This document shows, in pieces, positions 35,166-43,305 of a DNA stretch of 64,000 nucleotides (the stretch's first letter is position 1; every line of letters begins with the position of its first letter). The notes below the pieces were generated by a model. The model searched no databases. It was not told where the DNA came from and saw nothing but the letters and a program-made list of their open reading frames with translations. Source of the DNA: Mesorhizobium qingshengii (GTDB lineage Bacteria; Pseudomonadota; Alphaproteobacteria; Rhizobiales; Rhizobiaceae); contig NZ_JAPFQA010000002.1 in assembly GCF_027563465.1 (NCBI RefSeq), positions 186,001-250,000 on the forward strand, read 5' to 3'. The position numbers and the translations under genes were made by a program.

Positions 35166-35936
35166 TCAGGCGAGGTCGTTCGGCGCGTCGTAGCTGATGC
35201 TGAAAAGATCGGCCGGATGCCGCGCGATGGTGAACTCGATGCTCTGCTGGTCGGCCGACTGGTAGAGCATCTCCACGCTCAGGACCGCACTGCCCAGCGC
35301 GATGCCGAGGTCTTCCGCGATGGCCTCGTCGGCGATCTCGGCGCGGACCGTGACATGCGCGACGTCCAGCCGCAGACCGAGATGCCGTTGCACCGAACGA
35401 AAGATCAGCACGTCGGAAAAATCGTCCCGCTTCAGCTTCGCTCCGACAATTGGCGGGAAATAGCTGGTGATCTGAGCCTTCTTCTGCTCACCCACCGACA
35501 GGATGCCGCGCAAGCAGTAGCCCGCCTCGTCCTTGCCCATGCCGAAATGGCGCTGGAGCACGGGGGAAACCTCCTTGCGATAGGATTTCACCGTCAGCTG
35601 CGCATCCTTGGTGAAGGCCGCCATGTCGGCGAAGTTCTTGAATTTCCAGCTGAGGTTGACCGACGGATTGCGCGCCGTCACCACCGCCGGTTTGGCCGAC
35701 CGCTTCCTGATCAGCCCGTCGGCCTCGAGGTCACGCAAGGCCTGGCGCACGGTGATCAGGCTGACGCCGAAATGCTCGGCAATGGTCGCTTCCTTCGGCA
35801 GTTCACCGCCAACGGGAAAGGTGCCGTCGCCGATCGGCTCGCGCAGGATGTCGGCAAGCTGGCGGTAAAGCGGCCCGTTCGAGCGGCCGAGTGCGCGCCG
35901 GGGAAGTATGTCGATGGTGGGAACGGAATGATCCAT
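35166..35936 (-). CDS. GntR-family regulator with UTRA domain (HutC subfamily)
   Basis: A 256-residue regulator. Residues about 20-88 are a GntR winged helix (PLYRQLADILREPIGDGTFP, then GVSLITVRQALRDLEADGLIRK). The C-terminal part (about 110-250) matches the UTRA ligand-binding domain, with FRSVQRHLGLRLDVAHVTV and SVEMLYQSADQQSIEFTIAR. It is on the same strand as the adjacent genes. A dyad 22 bases upstream of its start, with relatives at four other places in the cluster, points to autoregulation and control of the region. Confidence 0.9.
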   Translation of the reverse strand: MDHSVPTIDILPRRALGRSNGPLYRQLADILREPIGDGTFPVGGELPKEATIAEHFGVSLITVRQALRDLEADGLIRKRSAKPAVVTARNPSVNLSWKFKNFADMAAFTKDAQLTVKSYRKEVSPVLQRHFGMGKDEAGYCLRGILSVGEQKKAQITSYFPPIVGAKLKRDDFSDVLIFRSVQRHLGLRLDVAHVTVRAEIADEAIAEDLGIALGSAVLSVEMLYQSADQQSIEFTIARHPADLFSISYDAPNDLA

Positions 35937-35957
35937 GAGCCTCGTCGCGCCTGTGTC

Positions 35958-35977
35958 GAAGCTTTTATAATAGCTTC
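35958..35977. promoter_or_regulatory. AT-rich GCT/AGC operator, site A (upstream of gntR)
   Basis: GAAGCTTTTATAATAGCTTC is a 20-base dyad with one mismatched pair. It sits 22 bases before the GntR start codon at 35936, a natural position for an autoregulatory operator. Its core GCTATTATAA on the minus strand is shared with sites B, C and D. Confidence 0.7.
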
Positions 35978-36018
35978 CTCGCGCCGAGGCTAGGCGATGC
36001 CGCCGACGATCCGGAACA

Positions 36019-36750
36019 TCAGACGAACAGCCGGAGCGGGTGTTCGATCGCCGATTTCAGGGCGGCGAGCCACGCGGCCGCGGCCGCCTCGTCAAGGCTT
36101 GCCGTATCTGTGGTGAGCAGGCATTCGGCATGGTCGCCGCCCGTGGCGACGCAGACGGTCAGCCGCATGGCGCGGCCCGGCAGAAGCGGCATCATCAGCG
36201 GCCGGATGTCGCTCGCAGGCAAGAGCCGCAAGGACAGCGCGGCCGGTTTTTGCGCGTCGTCATTGTCGTCGGCCAGAGCCGCAAGCCGTGTCGAACGCAG
36301 TGACGTCAAGGTAACCCGCGAGGCAGCCGTGAAGACCGCTTGCCGTCCGGCGAGTTCCAGAGCCACCGGAGCGCCGCCGAGCTTGGCGGCCCCGGGAGTT
36401 TCAGCGAATGCATGACCCGCCGCGCGCAGCAGCACGTCGTCGATGACGAACACTTTCCCGGTGCTCTCCAGCGCGGCCAGCAGGTCGCGCAGCGCGCCCA
36501 GCGCGAGCGATGCGGCGAAGGCGGCCATGCGGGGCGCCGCAACATATGGCGCGGCAGCGGTACGGGCGACGATATCAGGCAAATCTACAGGGGTGGGAAC
36601 CGGGACGAAGCCCTGCACGTCAGCCGCCAGGATACGTCCGCCAGGGCCGCTGCCGCGGAGCGTCTCTAGCGGAAGGCCACGCTCGCGCGCCAGGCGGCGC
36701 GCATAGGGCGACGCCGCCAGACGTTGGCTTTGGCCGACCGCCATGTTCAT
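36019..36750 (-). CDS. Degenerate 2-oxoacid dehydrogenase E2-like protein without lipoyl domain
   Basis: A 243-residue protein. Residues about 11-45 (ASPYARRLARERGLPLETLR, GSGPGGRILAADV) are a clear E3/E1-binding (peripheral subunit-binding) domain. The remainder aligns with the E2 acyltransferase catalytic domain, but the end that should read DHRVIDG reads DTASLDE, so the catalytic His is Thr and the Gly is Glu. There is no N-terminal lipoyl domain; one is fused to the E1 protein of the same operon. It may be a structural core or scaffold. The ATG at 36750 overlaps the hydroxyacid dehydrogenase stop by 4 bases. Confidence 0.8.
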   Translation of the reverse strand: MNMAVGQSQRLAASPYARRLARERGLPLETLRGSGPGGRILAADVQGFVPVPTPVDLPDIVARTAAAPYVAAPRMAAFAASLALGALRDLLAALESTGKVFVIDDVLLRAAGHAFAETPGAAKLGGAPVALELAGRQAVFTAASRVTLTSLRSTRLAALADDNDDAQKPAALSLRLLPASDIRPLMMPLLPGRAMRLTVCVATGGDHAECLLTTDTASLDEAAAAAWLAALKSAIEHPLRLFV

Positions 36751-37757
36751 TTCAGATACTCGGAATTGACGCAGTTGGTGAGCCGGCCCTCGGCGAGGTA
36801 GGCGTGCACGACCTCGATCGATTTCAGCCTGAGGTCGCGCATCGCCGCCGGGCTGTAGAAGGCGGCGTGCGGGGTGACGATCAGCCGGTTGGCGATCCAC
36901 GGCTCGCGGCGCCGCCATGCCACCAGCAACGGATGGTCGAGATCGCCGGGTTCGTTCGGCAGCACGTCCAGCCCGGCCCCGGCGACAGTGCCTTCGCGCA
37001 TCGCCGCTTCCAGCGCGTCGAGATCGACGATCGGGCCGCGCGCCGTGTTGACCAGGACAAGGCCTGGCTTGGCGGCGGCGAAGGCAGCCGCACCAAGCAG
37101 CTTGCGGGTTTCCTCGCTCAACGGCGTGTGAACGCTCACCACATCCGCCCGCCCCATCAGCTCGGCCAGCGAATGGACCCGCTCGTAGCCGGTCGAGAGG
37201 TCGACGCCGGACAGAAGATGCGGGTCATGGAACACCACCTTCATGTCGAAAGCGGCGGCGCGGCGGGCAGTGGCAAGCCCGATGCGGCCGAGCCCGACAA
37301 TGCCGAAGATGGCACCCTTGTGCCGGCGCACCAGCGGCGCCTTGGAAAAATGCCAGCCTTCGGCGCCGTTGCCGGAAAGCTCCGCACCATAGGCGGAGGT
37401 GCCGCGCGTCAGCGCCAGCATCAGCCCGATGGCGTGGTCGGCGACTTCCGTCGTGCCATAGTCCGGAACATTGCAGGCCGGGATTTTGCGCGCGCCCCAG
37501 CCCGCGGTGTCGATGTTGTCGAAGCCGACGCCCGAGCGCACCGCGATCCTCGCCTTGGGAAAGGCGGTCGGAGCGGCCGCGACATTATGGGTCGGCGAAT
37601 AGTTGATGACGGCATCGACCGAACCGCAGATCGCGGGATCGAGGCTGGCAGCCTTGTCATTCGTCGAGCGGGCCAGGATGAGTTCGACGTCGGGATAATG
37701 CTCGCGCTCGAGTTCAGCCTCGTCGGCGGCTTGCCAGTTGGCGCACAGGATCTTCAT
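36747..37757 (-). CDS. D-2-hydroxyacid dehydrogenase family protein (CtBP-like)
   Basis: A 336-residue NAD-dependent dehydrogenase of the D-isomer-specific 2-hydroxyacid family. It has IFGIVGLGRIGLATARRAAA near residue 150 (NAD motif GxGxxG), the Arg in NTARGPIVD near residue 240, a Glu in LPNEPGD and the catalytic His in TPHAAFYSP near residue 298. Related proteins are called C-terminal-binding-protein-like; they interconvert 2-hydroxy and 2-oxo acids. Lying between the E1 and E2-like genes, it could supply or remove the 2-oxo acid. Confidence 0.85.
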   Translation of the reverse strand: MKILCANWQAADEAELEREHYPDVELILARSTNDKAASLDPAICGSVDAVINYSPTHNVAAAPTAFPKARIAVRSGVGFDNIDTAGWGARKIPACNVPDYGTTEVADHAIGLMLALTRGTSAYGAELSGNGAEGWHFSKAPLVRRHKGAIFGIVGLGRIGLATARRAAAFDMKVVFHDPHLLSGVDLSTGYERVHSLAELMGRADVVSVHTPLSEETRKLLGAAAFAAAKPGLVLVNTARGPIVDLDALEAAMREGTVAGAGLDVLPNEPGDLDHPLLVAWRRREPWIANRLIVTPHAAFYSPAAMRDLRLKSIEVVHAYLAEGRLTNCVNSEYLK

Positions 37758-37790
37758 GCTTGCCCTTCGGATTTCATATCTGGTGGTGGT

Positions 37791-40187
37791 TTATTTCCTG
37801 ATGCCGCCGATGCGGCCGCCCATTGGCACCACGGCGCCGACCGGCTGGTCGATCGCGACGAGCGTGCCGCCGACCGGCGCATCGATCTCGACCACGGCCT
37901 TGTCGGTTTCGATCTCGGCGATCAGTTCGCCCTCCTTGACGGCATCGCCGACCGCCTTCAGCCATTTTATGACGGTGCCTTCGCTGACGGTGAGATCGCC
38001 GAACGGCATCGTTATCGGCTCGTCATCGCCCGCGGGAGGAGCGGAAGTCGCTGGCACGGTGGGCTGTGGCTTGGCCGGAGCAGACGCAGGCTTAGCCGGC
38101 GCAGCGCTTTTCAGGCCGACCGTGTACCAGTGATCCGGCACCGGCGGCTGGCCAGCGATGACGTCGCGCACGCCTTGGACGATGCGCGCTGTATCGACCA
38201 GCATGGCGCGCTCCAGAACCGGCGCGAAGGGATGCGAAGTCGGCGCCGTGTGCAGCCTTCCGGGCGGCGCGTCGAGTTCGTCGAAGGCGAGTTCGTTGAT
38301 GGCTTGCGCGATCTCGCCGCCAAGGCCGCACATCGCCCAGGCCTCGTCGACGATGAGCAGACGATGGGTCTTGCGGACGCTGGCGACGATGGTGTCGATG
38401 TCGAGCGGCATGATGGTTCGCGGGTCGATCACCTCGGCCTCGATGCCTTCGGCGGCCAGCCCCTCGGCGGCCTCCAGCGCGCGCTGCACCATCTGGCCGG
38501 CGGCAACGATGGTGATGTCGGTACCGGACCGGGCGATGCGCGCGACGCCGAACGGTACATAATGTTCGCCCACGGGCACCTCGCCCTTCGACGCGAACAG
38601 CGCCTTGGGTTCGAGCATGATGACGGGATCGCCAGCCCTCAGCGCCGTCTTCATCAGGCCCTTGGCATCGGCCGGAGTCGAGGGCACGCAAACAATGAGG
38701 CCCGGCATGTGGGCGAAGACCGGATGATAGATGCCGCTGTGATGCGGACCGGAACTGCGCAGCGCGCCAGCGCCGACGCGCACCACCATGGGCGCGCTCA
38801 TCAAGCCGCTGGTCATGTAGCGCAGCTTCGCCGCCTGCAAAAAGATCTGCCCGGCGGTCTCGAAAGCGAAGTCGGCAAACATCAGGTCCGAGACGGTGCG
38901 CGCGCCGGTGGCCGAAGCGCCGACGGCAGCGGCGGTGAAACCCTGTTCGGAAATCGGCGTGTCGACCATGCGCTCGGCGCCGAACTCCTGCCACAGGTTC
39001 CTGGTGTGGGCAAAACTGCCGCCGCGTTCGCCAGTGCCCTCGCCGAAATAGAGGATCGCCGGATTGGCGCGCATCTCCTCGGCGATGCCGTCGCGCACCG
39101 CTTCGAGCCAGCCTTGCATGCGCGTCTCGCCGATGGCGCGCGACTGCAGGGCGGCGGGCGGATTGATCGGATCGGCAAAGACGTGCAGGCGCGCCGTTGC
39201 CGGGTCAGGCTCGGGCGAGTTGCGGGCGAAGGTCAACGCTTCCTCGACCACCTTTTCGATCCGGCTTTCGATCGCCGCCAGGGCTTCCGCATCGGCGATG
39301 CCATAGTCCTCGACCAGCTTCTTGCGGAACATGTCGATCGGATCGCGCTTGATCCAGGCGTCGAGCTCCTCTTGTGTGCGGTAGGTGCCGATGACCGGAT
39401 CGCCCTCATGGTGGCCGACGGTGCGATAGGTCTTGGCCTCGATCAGCGTCGGACCCTTGCCGGCGCGGGCGCGCTCGGTGGCTTCCTTCATGGCCAGCCA
39501 GACGGCGAAGACGTCGTTGCCGTCGATGGCGACGCCGGGCATGCCGTAGGACGCGGCCTTGGTGGCGATCTCGGGATTGAGCGTGACGGACTTGAGCGGC
39601 GTCGCGGTGGCGTAGAGATTGTTCTCACAGATGAAGACGGCGGGCGCCCGCTGCACGGCGGCGAAATTGAGGGCCTCGTGGAAGCCGCCATGATTGGCGG
39701 CGCCGTCGCCGAAGAAGGCGACGCCGATGTCGTCGCGGCCCTGCTGGCGGGCGCTCATGCCGATGCCGACGGCATGGCCGATACCGGCGGCGACGATGCC
39801 ATTGGTGCCGAACAGCCCGACCGAGCGGTCATAGAGATGCATGGTACCGCCGCGGCCGCCGCAGATGCCGTCGACCTTGCCGAACAGCTCGGCCATCACC
39901 CGTCCGGGGTTGGCGCCCTTGGCCAGCGCGTGGCCATGGCCACGATGGGTTGATGTCACCCAATCCGTCGGGCGCAGATGCGCACAGACGCCGACCCCTG
40001 TCGCCTCTTCGCCGATATAGAGATGCAGGAAGCCCGGCGTTTCGCCCTTGCGGCAAGCGATCTGGGCGATGCTTTCGAAGCGGCGCAGCAGCACCATGCG
40101 CTCGAACAGGTCGAGCAGGATTTTCCGGTCGAGCAGATTTGGCGCACTCCTAGAATCCTCACGCGTGCGCGCCGCAGAAATTGCCAC
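37791..40187 (-). CDS. 2-oxoacid dehydrogenase E1 alpha-beta fusion with C-terminal lipoyl domain
   Basis: A 798-residue thiamine-diphosphate enzyme. Residues about 20-335 are an E1 alpha part with the ThDP motif GDGAANHGGFHEALNFAAVQ near residue 170; about 355-690 are an E1 beta part (YFGEGTGERGG, then IDPRTIMPLDIDTI). A Pro/Ala-rich linker leads to a lipoyl domain (about 720-798) with the lipoylation motif ETDKA. Alpha-beta fusions exist, but a lipoyl domain at the end of E1 is unusual. First gene of the E1-hydroxyacid dehydrogenase-E2-like operon. No E3 gene is nearby. Confidence 0.88.
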   Translation of the reverse strand: MAISAARTREDSRSAPNLLDRKILLDLFERMVLLRRFESIAQIACRKGETPGFLHLYIGEEATGVGVCAHLRPTDWVTSTHRGHGHALAKGANPGRVMAELFGKVDGICGGRGGTMHLYDRSVGLFGTNGIVAAGIGHAVGIGMSARQQGRDDIGVAFFGDGAANHGGFHEALNFAAVQRAPAVFICENNLYATATPLKSVTLNPEIATKAASYGMPGVAIDGNDVFAVWLAMKEATERARAGKGPTLIEAKTYRTVGHHEGDPVIGTYRTQEELDAWIKRDPIDMFRKKLVEDYGIADAEALAAIESRIEKVVEEALTFARNSPEPDPATARLHVFADPINPPAALQSRAIGETRMQGWLEAVRDGIAEEMRANPAILYFGEGTGERGGSFAHTRNLWQEFGAERMVDTPISEQGFTAAAVGASATGARTVSDLMFADFAFETAGQIFLQAAKLRYMTSGLMSAPMVVRVGAGALRSSGPHHSGIYHPVFAHMPGLIVCVPSTPADAKGLMKTALRAGDPVIMLEPKALFASKGEVPVGEHYVPFGVARIARSGTDITIVAAGQMVQRALEAAEGLAAEGIEAEVIDPRTIMPLDIDTIVASVRKTHRLLIVDEAWAMCGLGGEIAQAINELAFDELDAPPGRLHTAPTSHPFAPVLERAMLVDTARIVQGVRDVIAGQPPVPDHWYTVGLKSAAPAKPASAPAKPQPTVPATSAPPAGDDEPITMPFGDLTVSEGTVIKWLKAVGDAVKEGELIAEIETDKAVVEIDAPVGGTLVAIDQPVGAVVPMGGRIGGIRK

Positions 40188-40260
40188 CAGGGCCTCCCTA
40201 AATCAGTCTGACGCCGGGCGGCAGAGCGCCGGCGGCGAGCTTGCTGGCCGCCCGCTTCGG

Positions 40261-40281
40261 CTGATAATAGATTATAATAGC
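40261..40281. promoter_or_regulatory. AT-rich GCT/AGC operator, site C (upstream of E1)
   Basis: The sequence CTGATAATAG followed by ATTATAATAGC; read on the minus strand it begins GCTATTATAAT. It lies 74-94 bases before the E1 start codon and between E1 and the enolase-family gene. The left part CTGATAATA recurs in site E at 52373. Confidence 0.62.
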
Positions 40282-40319
40282 ATAATGTCTACTGACTCCT
40301 GACGGAGCCGGTGTGGCCG

Positions 40320-41540
40320 CTAGATTTTGGTGATGCGCACCGTGGCGTCGGGCCGCTGGAACAGCTCCGGCCGCAGGCTGAGACCAAGCCCCGGCCCTTC
40401 GAGCGGTGCGACTTGGCCATCGCTGACCAGCGGAATGTCGGCGACGATCTCGGTGTACCAGCCGGTGAAATAGGCGCGCACGGCTTCCTGGTAATTGACG
40501 TTCGGCAAGGTCGCCGACAGCGCGCAGCTGGCGGCATAGACGATCGGCCCGGTGCAGTCGTGCAAGGTCACCGGCAGTTCGCTGGCCTCGGCCATGTTGG
40601 CGATCTTGCGCGCCTCGCTGAGGCCGCCGCACCAGGCGAGGTCGATCATGATCACCGAAGCAGCGCGCTTGTCGATCAACTGCTTGAACATCTGCCGCGA
40701 GGCCAGCCTCTCGCTGGCGGCGATCGGAATGGAGGTGTGGCGGGCAAGCTCGGCCATGGCGTCGAGCTCGTTGTAGCGGATCGGTTCCTCCAGCCAGGCG
40801 ACGTCATACGCTTTCAGCGCCTCCGCGATGCGCAGCACCGGCGGCAAGGTCCACAGCCCGTGCAGCTCGACCATGATTTCCATGTCGCGGCCGACGGCGT
40901 CGCGGATCTTCTGGAACGGCTCCAGCGCCTTGTCGAGATCGGCAAGCGAGATGCGAGTGCCGTTCGATGCCTCTGCGGCGATGTCGAACGGCCATATCTT
41001 CATCGCCTTGATACCTTCGGATTTCAGGCTCCTGCCGAGGTCGCCGGCATTGTAGCGCCAGGCGAGCAGGTCCTCGTACGGGCCCTCGTTCGAATCGCCC
41101 ACCTTGAGCGACCAGTCCTCGCCGCGCTCGAACAGGGCGTTCTTCTTCGTGGCGCGGACATGCTTGTAGCCGGCGCAGGTGTTGTAGATCGGCACGGTCT
41201 TGTGGGTGCGGCCGCCGAGCAGCCGCCAGACCGGCTCGCCGAGTGCCTGGCCATGAATATCCCAGAGCGCGATGTTGACGGCGGAATTGCCGCGCACCTC
41301 GGCGCCGGAATCGCGCGCGCCGACATAGACGCTGCCCAACATACGGTCGTGCAGCTCGATGTCGCGCGGATCCTTGCCCAGGAGGTAGGCGGCGACGTTG
41401 TCGTGGATGTAGGAGGCGACCGGCCCCGGCGCCCAGAAGGTCTCTCCGGTGCCGATGAAGCCGGCATCGGTGTGGACGCGCAGCCAGAACAGGAACGGGA
41501 ACTCCGCCAGCTGCAGCGTTTCGAGCGCGACGACTTTCAT
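40320..41540 (-). CDS. Enolase-superfamily sugar acid dehydratase (mandelate racemase type) 1
   Basis: A 406-residue enolase-superfamily protein. The N-terminal capping domain ends near residue 130; barrel residues include AMKIWPFD (possible catalytic Lys), VELHGLW, WLEEPIRY and AASERLASR, giving the metal-binding Glu residues. This is the arrangement of sugar acid dehydratases that make 2-keto-3-deoxy acids. The start at 41540 is chosen over an upstream in-frame start because it gives the normal N-terminus MKVVALETLQ and GGAGGAAGAA precedes it. Divergent from the SDR gene across an ACCGGT operator. Confidence 0.85.
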   Translation of the reverse strand: MKVVALETLQLAEFPFLFWLRVHTDAGFIGTGETFWAPGPVASYIHDNVAAYLLGKDPRDIELHDRMLGSVYVGARDSGAEVRGNSAVNIALWDIHGQALGEPVWRLLGGRTHKTVPIYNTCAGYKHVRATKKNALFERGEDWSLKVGDSNEGPYEDLLAWRYNAGDLGRSLKSEGIKAMKIWPFDIAAEASNGTRISLADLDKALEPFQKIRDAVGRDMEIMVELHGLWTLPPVLRIAEALKAYDVAWLEEPIRYNELDAMAELARHTSIPIAASERLASRQMFKQLIDKRAASVIMIDLAWCGGLSEARKIANMAEASELPVTLHDCTGPIVYAASCALSATLPNVNYQEAVRAYFTGWYTEIVADIPLVSDGQVAPLEGPGLGLSLRPELFQRPDATVRITKI

Positions 41541-41608
41541 TTCTTCCTCCCCGTACCGGCCGACCGCACGGTCGGCGGACAATAGCACATCCCCGTTGAC
41601 AGCCATTT

Positions 41609-41624
41609 ATGGTACCGGTATCAA
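41609..41624. promoter_or_regulatory. ACCGGT-centred operator between enolase-family and SDR genes
   Basis: ATGGTACCGGTATCAA matches the reverse complement of the site at 33711-33726 at 15 of 16 positions. It lies in the 117-base divergent region and could control both directions. LacI-type symmetry. Confidence 0.65.
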
Positions 41625-41657
41625 TCCCGTCAAGATGACCACCGGGAGGGTGCTCGC

Positions 41658-42452
41658 TTGCCTGCCGAAATTCTCGATACCACGCCACGCAGAGCACTGG
41701 TCACAGGTGCCGCCGGCGGCCTCGGCCGCGAGGTGGCGATCCAGTTGGCCCGGCGAAACTGTGTCGTCGCGGTCACCGACATCAATGGCGAGGGACTGGC
41801 CGAGACCATCAGGCGGATCGGGGAGACCGGCGCGGAAAGCGAACGCATCGTCAGCGATTTCACTGGGGAAGGCGCACCGGAAGCGGCGGTCGAAAAAGTG
41901 GTCACGCGCTGGGGCGGCATCGACATCCTCGTCAACAATGCCGGCTATGGTGTGATCGAACCTTTCCTCGACGCCACTTACAAATCCTGGACGCGCACGC
42001 TGGCGCTCAACGTCACCGCGCTTGCCATGGCCTGCAAGGCGGCGGGACGCGTGATGCGCGAGCAGCGCTCCGGGCGCATCATCAACATCACCTCACCCGG
42101 TTCGCGCATGGCGCTGCCCGACTACACCGCCTACACGGCGAGCAAAGCCGGCGTCGATTCCATCACCCGCGCCGCGGCGGTTGCCCTGGCGCCCTACGGC
42201 GTACTGGTGAACAGCCTGGCGCCGGGCATGATGGACACCGAGATGCAGCGCTCGACCGAGGCCGATCTCGCCCGCGCCAATGGCCGCAACGACCTCCAGG
42301 CCTTTCTCGACGAGCGCACGCGCCGCATCCCGCTCGGCCGCCGCGCAGAGATCGCGGAAGTCGCGGAGGCCGTCGTCTGGCTCTGCCTCGATGCGCCCGA
42401 TTACATGACCGCCGAGCGGCTCAACATGTCGGGCGGGCTCGACAAGGATTGA
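41658..42452 (+). CDS. Short-chain dehydrogenase/reductase (SDR family)
   Basis: A 264-residue classical SDR. Cofactor motif TGAAGGLG (residues 16-23), structural motif NNAGYG near residue 93, active-site Ser in ITSPGS and YTASK near residue 157. The start is TTG 41658 with GGGAGGG about 9 bases before it; no suitable ATG is present upstream. It is 4 bases before the transketolase N gene and is probably the sugar or polyol dehydrogenase of the pathway. Confidence 0.85.
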   Translation: MPAEILDTTPRRALVTGAAGGLGREVAIQLARRNCVVAVTDINGEGLAETIRRIGETGAESERIVSDFTGEGAPEAAVEKVVTRWGGIDILVNNAGYGVIEPFLDATYKSWTRTLALNVTALAMACKAAGRVMREQRSGRIINITSPGSRMALPDYTAYTASKAGVDSITRAAAVALAPYGVLVNSLAPGMMDTEMQRSTEADLARANGRNDLQAFLDERTRRIPLGRRAEIAEVAEAVVWLCLDAPDYMTAERLNMSGGLDKD

Positions 42453-42456
42453 TCAG

Positions 42457-43305
42457 ATGCCGCGCAACTCCCCTCCCGGCACCGCCGATATCGGCGCGCT
42501 TGAACGCAAGGCAACGCAGTTGCGCCGCCACATGCTGACCATGGCGCGCGGCCAGGGGCAGGGCTATATCGGCCAGGGCCTGGGCATCGCCGATGCGCTG
42601 GCCGCGCTGTATTTCCATGAGCTGCGCTACGACCCGCACAATCTGGCCTGGCCCGACCGCGACCGCTTCCTGTTGTCGACCGGCCATTATTCCATCGCGC
42701 TGTGGGCGGCGCTGACCGAGGCCGGCATCATTCCGGTCGAGGAACTGGTCACCTATGGCGCGGACAACAGCCGGCTGGAGATGTCGACGCTCGACACCAC
42801 GCCCGGCGTCGAAATGATCGGCGGCTCGCTTGGTCATGGGTTGGGACAAGGTGTCGGCCAGGCGCTTGGGCTGCGCGTCGACCGCTCCGATGCGCGCGTC
42901 TTCGTCGAACTGTCCGACGGCGAGATGCAGGAAGGCTCGACCTGGGAAGCGGCAATGTCGGCCAGCCATTTCAAGCTCGACGGACTGGTCGCGCTCATCG
43001 ACTGCAACGGCATCCAGGCCGACGGGCCTGTCGTGCTCGACATGGAACCTGTCGCCGGCAAATGGCGCGCCTTCGGCTGGGAAACGTTCGAGATCGACGG
43101 CAACGACATGACGGCGGTGGTCGGCGCGTTGGCCAGTGCACGCCAGCGCAACGGCAAGCCGAAGGCGATCGTGCTGCGCACGCTGCCCGGCAAGGGCGTG
43201 CCGCGCATCGAGAGCAGCGAGAAATCGCACTTCTTCCGCATCGACGTGGCGCAATGGGGCGGCATCATCGCCGAGTTCGAGAAAAGCGCGGGAGCGGGCC
43301 CGTGA
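42457..43305 (+). CDS. Transketolase N-terminal subunit
   Basis: A 282-residue protein equal to the N-terminal ThDP-binding third of transketolase. Motifs: GQGQGYIGQGLGIADALAAL near residue 32, GSLGHGLGQGVGQALG near residue 123, and the ThDP/metal motif ELSDGEMQEGSTWEA near residue 150. The early His typical of transketolase is replaced by Gln/Tyr in the GQGYIGQG stretch, so substrate use may differ. It overlaps the C-terminal subunit gene by 4 bases. Split transketolases are typical of special sugar pathways. Confidence 0.88.
   Translation: MPRNSPPGTADIGALERKATQLRRHMLTMARGQGQGYIGQGLGIADALAALYFHELRYDPHNLAWPDRDRFLLSTGHYSIALWAALTEAGIIPVEELVTYGADNSRLEMSTLDTTPGVEMIGGSLGHGLGQGVGQALGLRVDRSDARVFVELSDGEMQEGSTWEAAMSASHFKLDGLVALIDCNGIQADGPVVLDMEPVAGKWRAFGWETFEIDGNDMTAVVGALASARQRNGKPKAIVLRTLPGKGVPRIESSEKSHFFRIDVAQWGGIIAEFEKSAGAGP

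Noticed and set aside
36510..39953. A very long open frame on the plus strand, antisense to the E1 and dehydrogenase genes
   Set aside because: It is low-complexity, rich in Arg, Gly, Asp and His, has no family features, and is the mirror of well-supported genes on the minus strand in GC-rich DNA.
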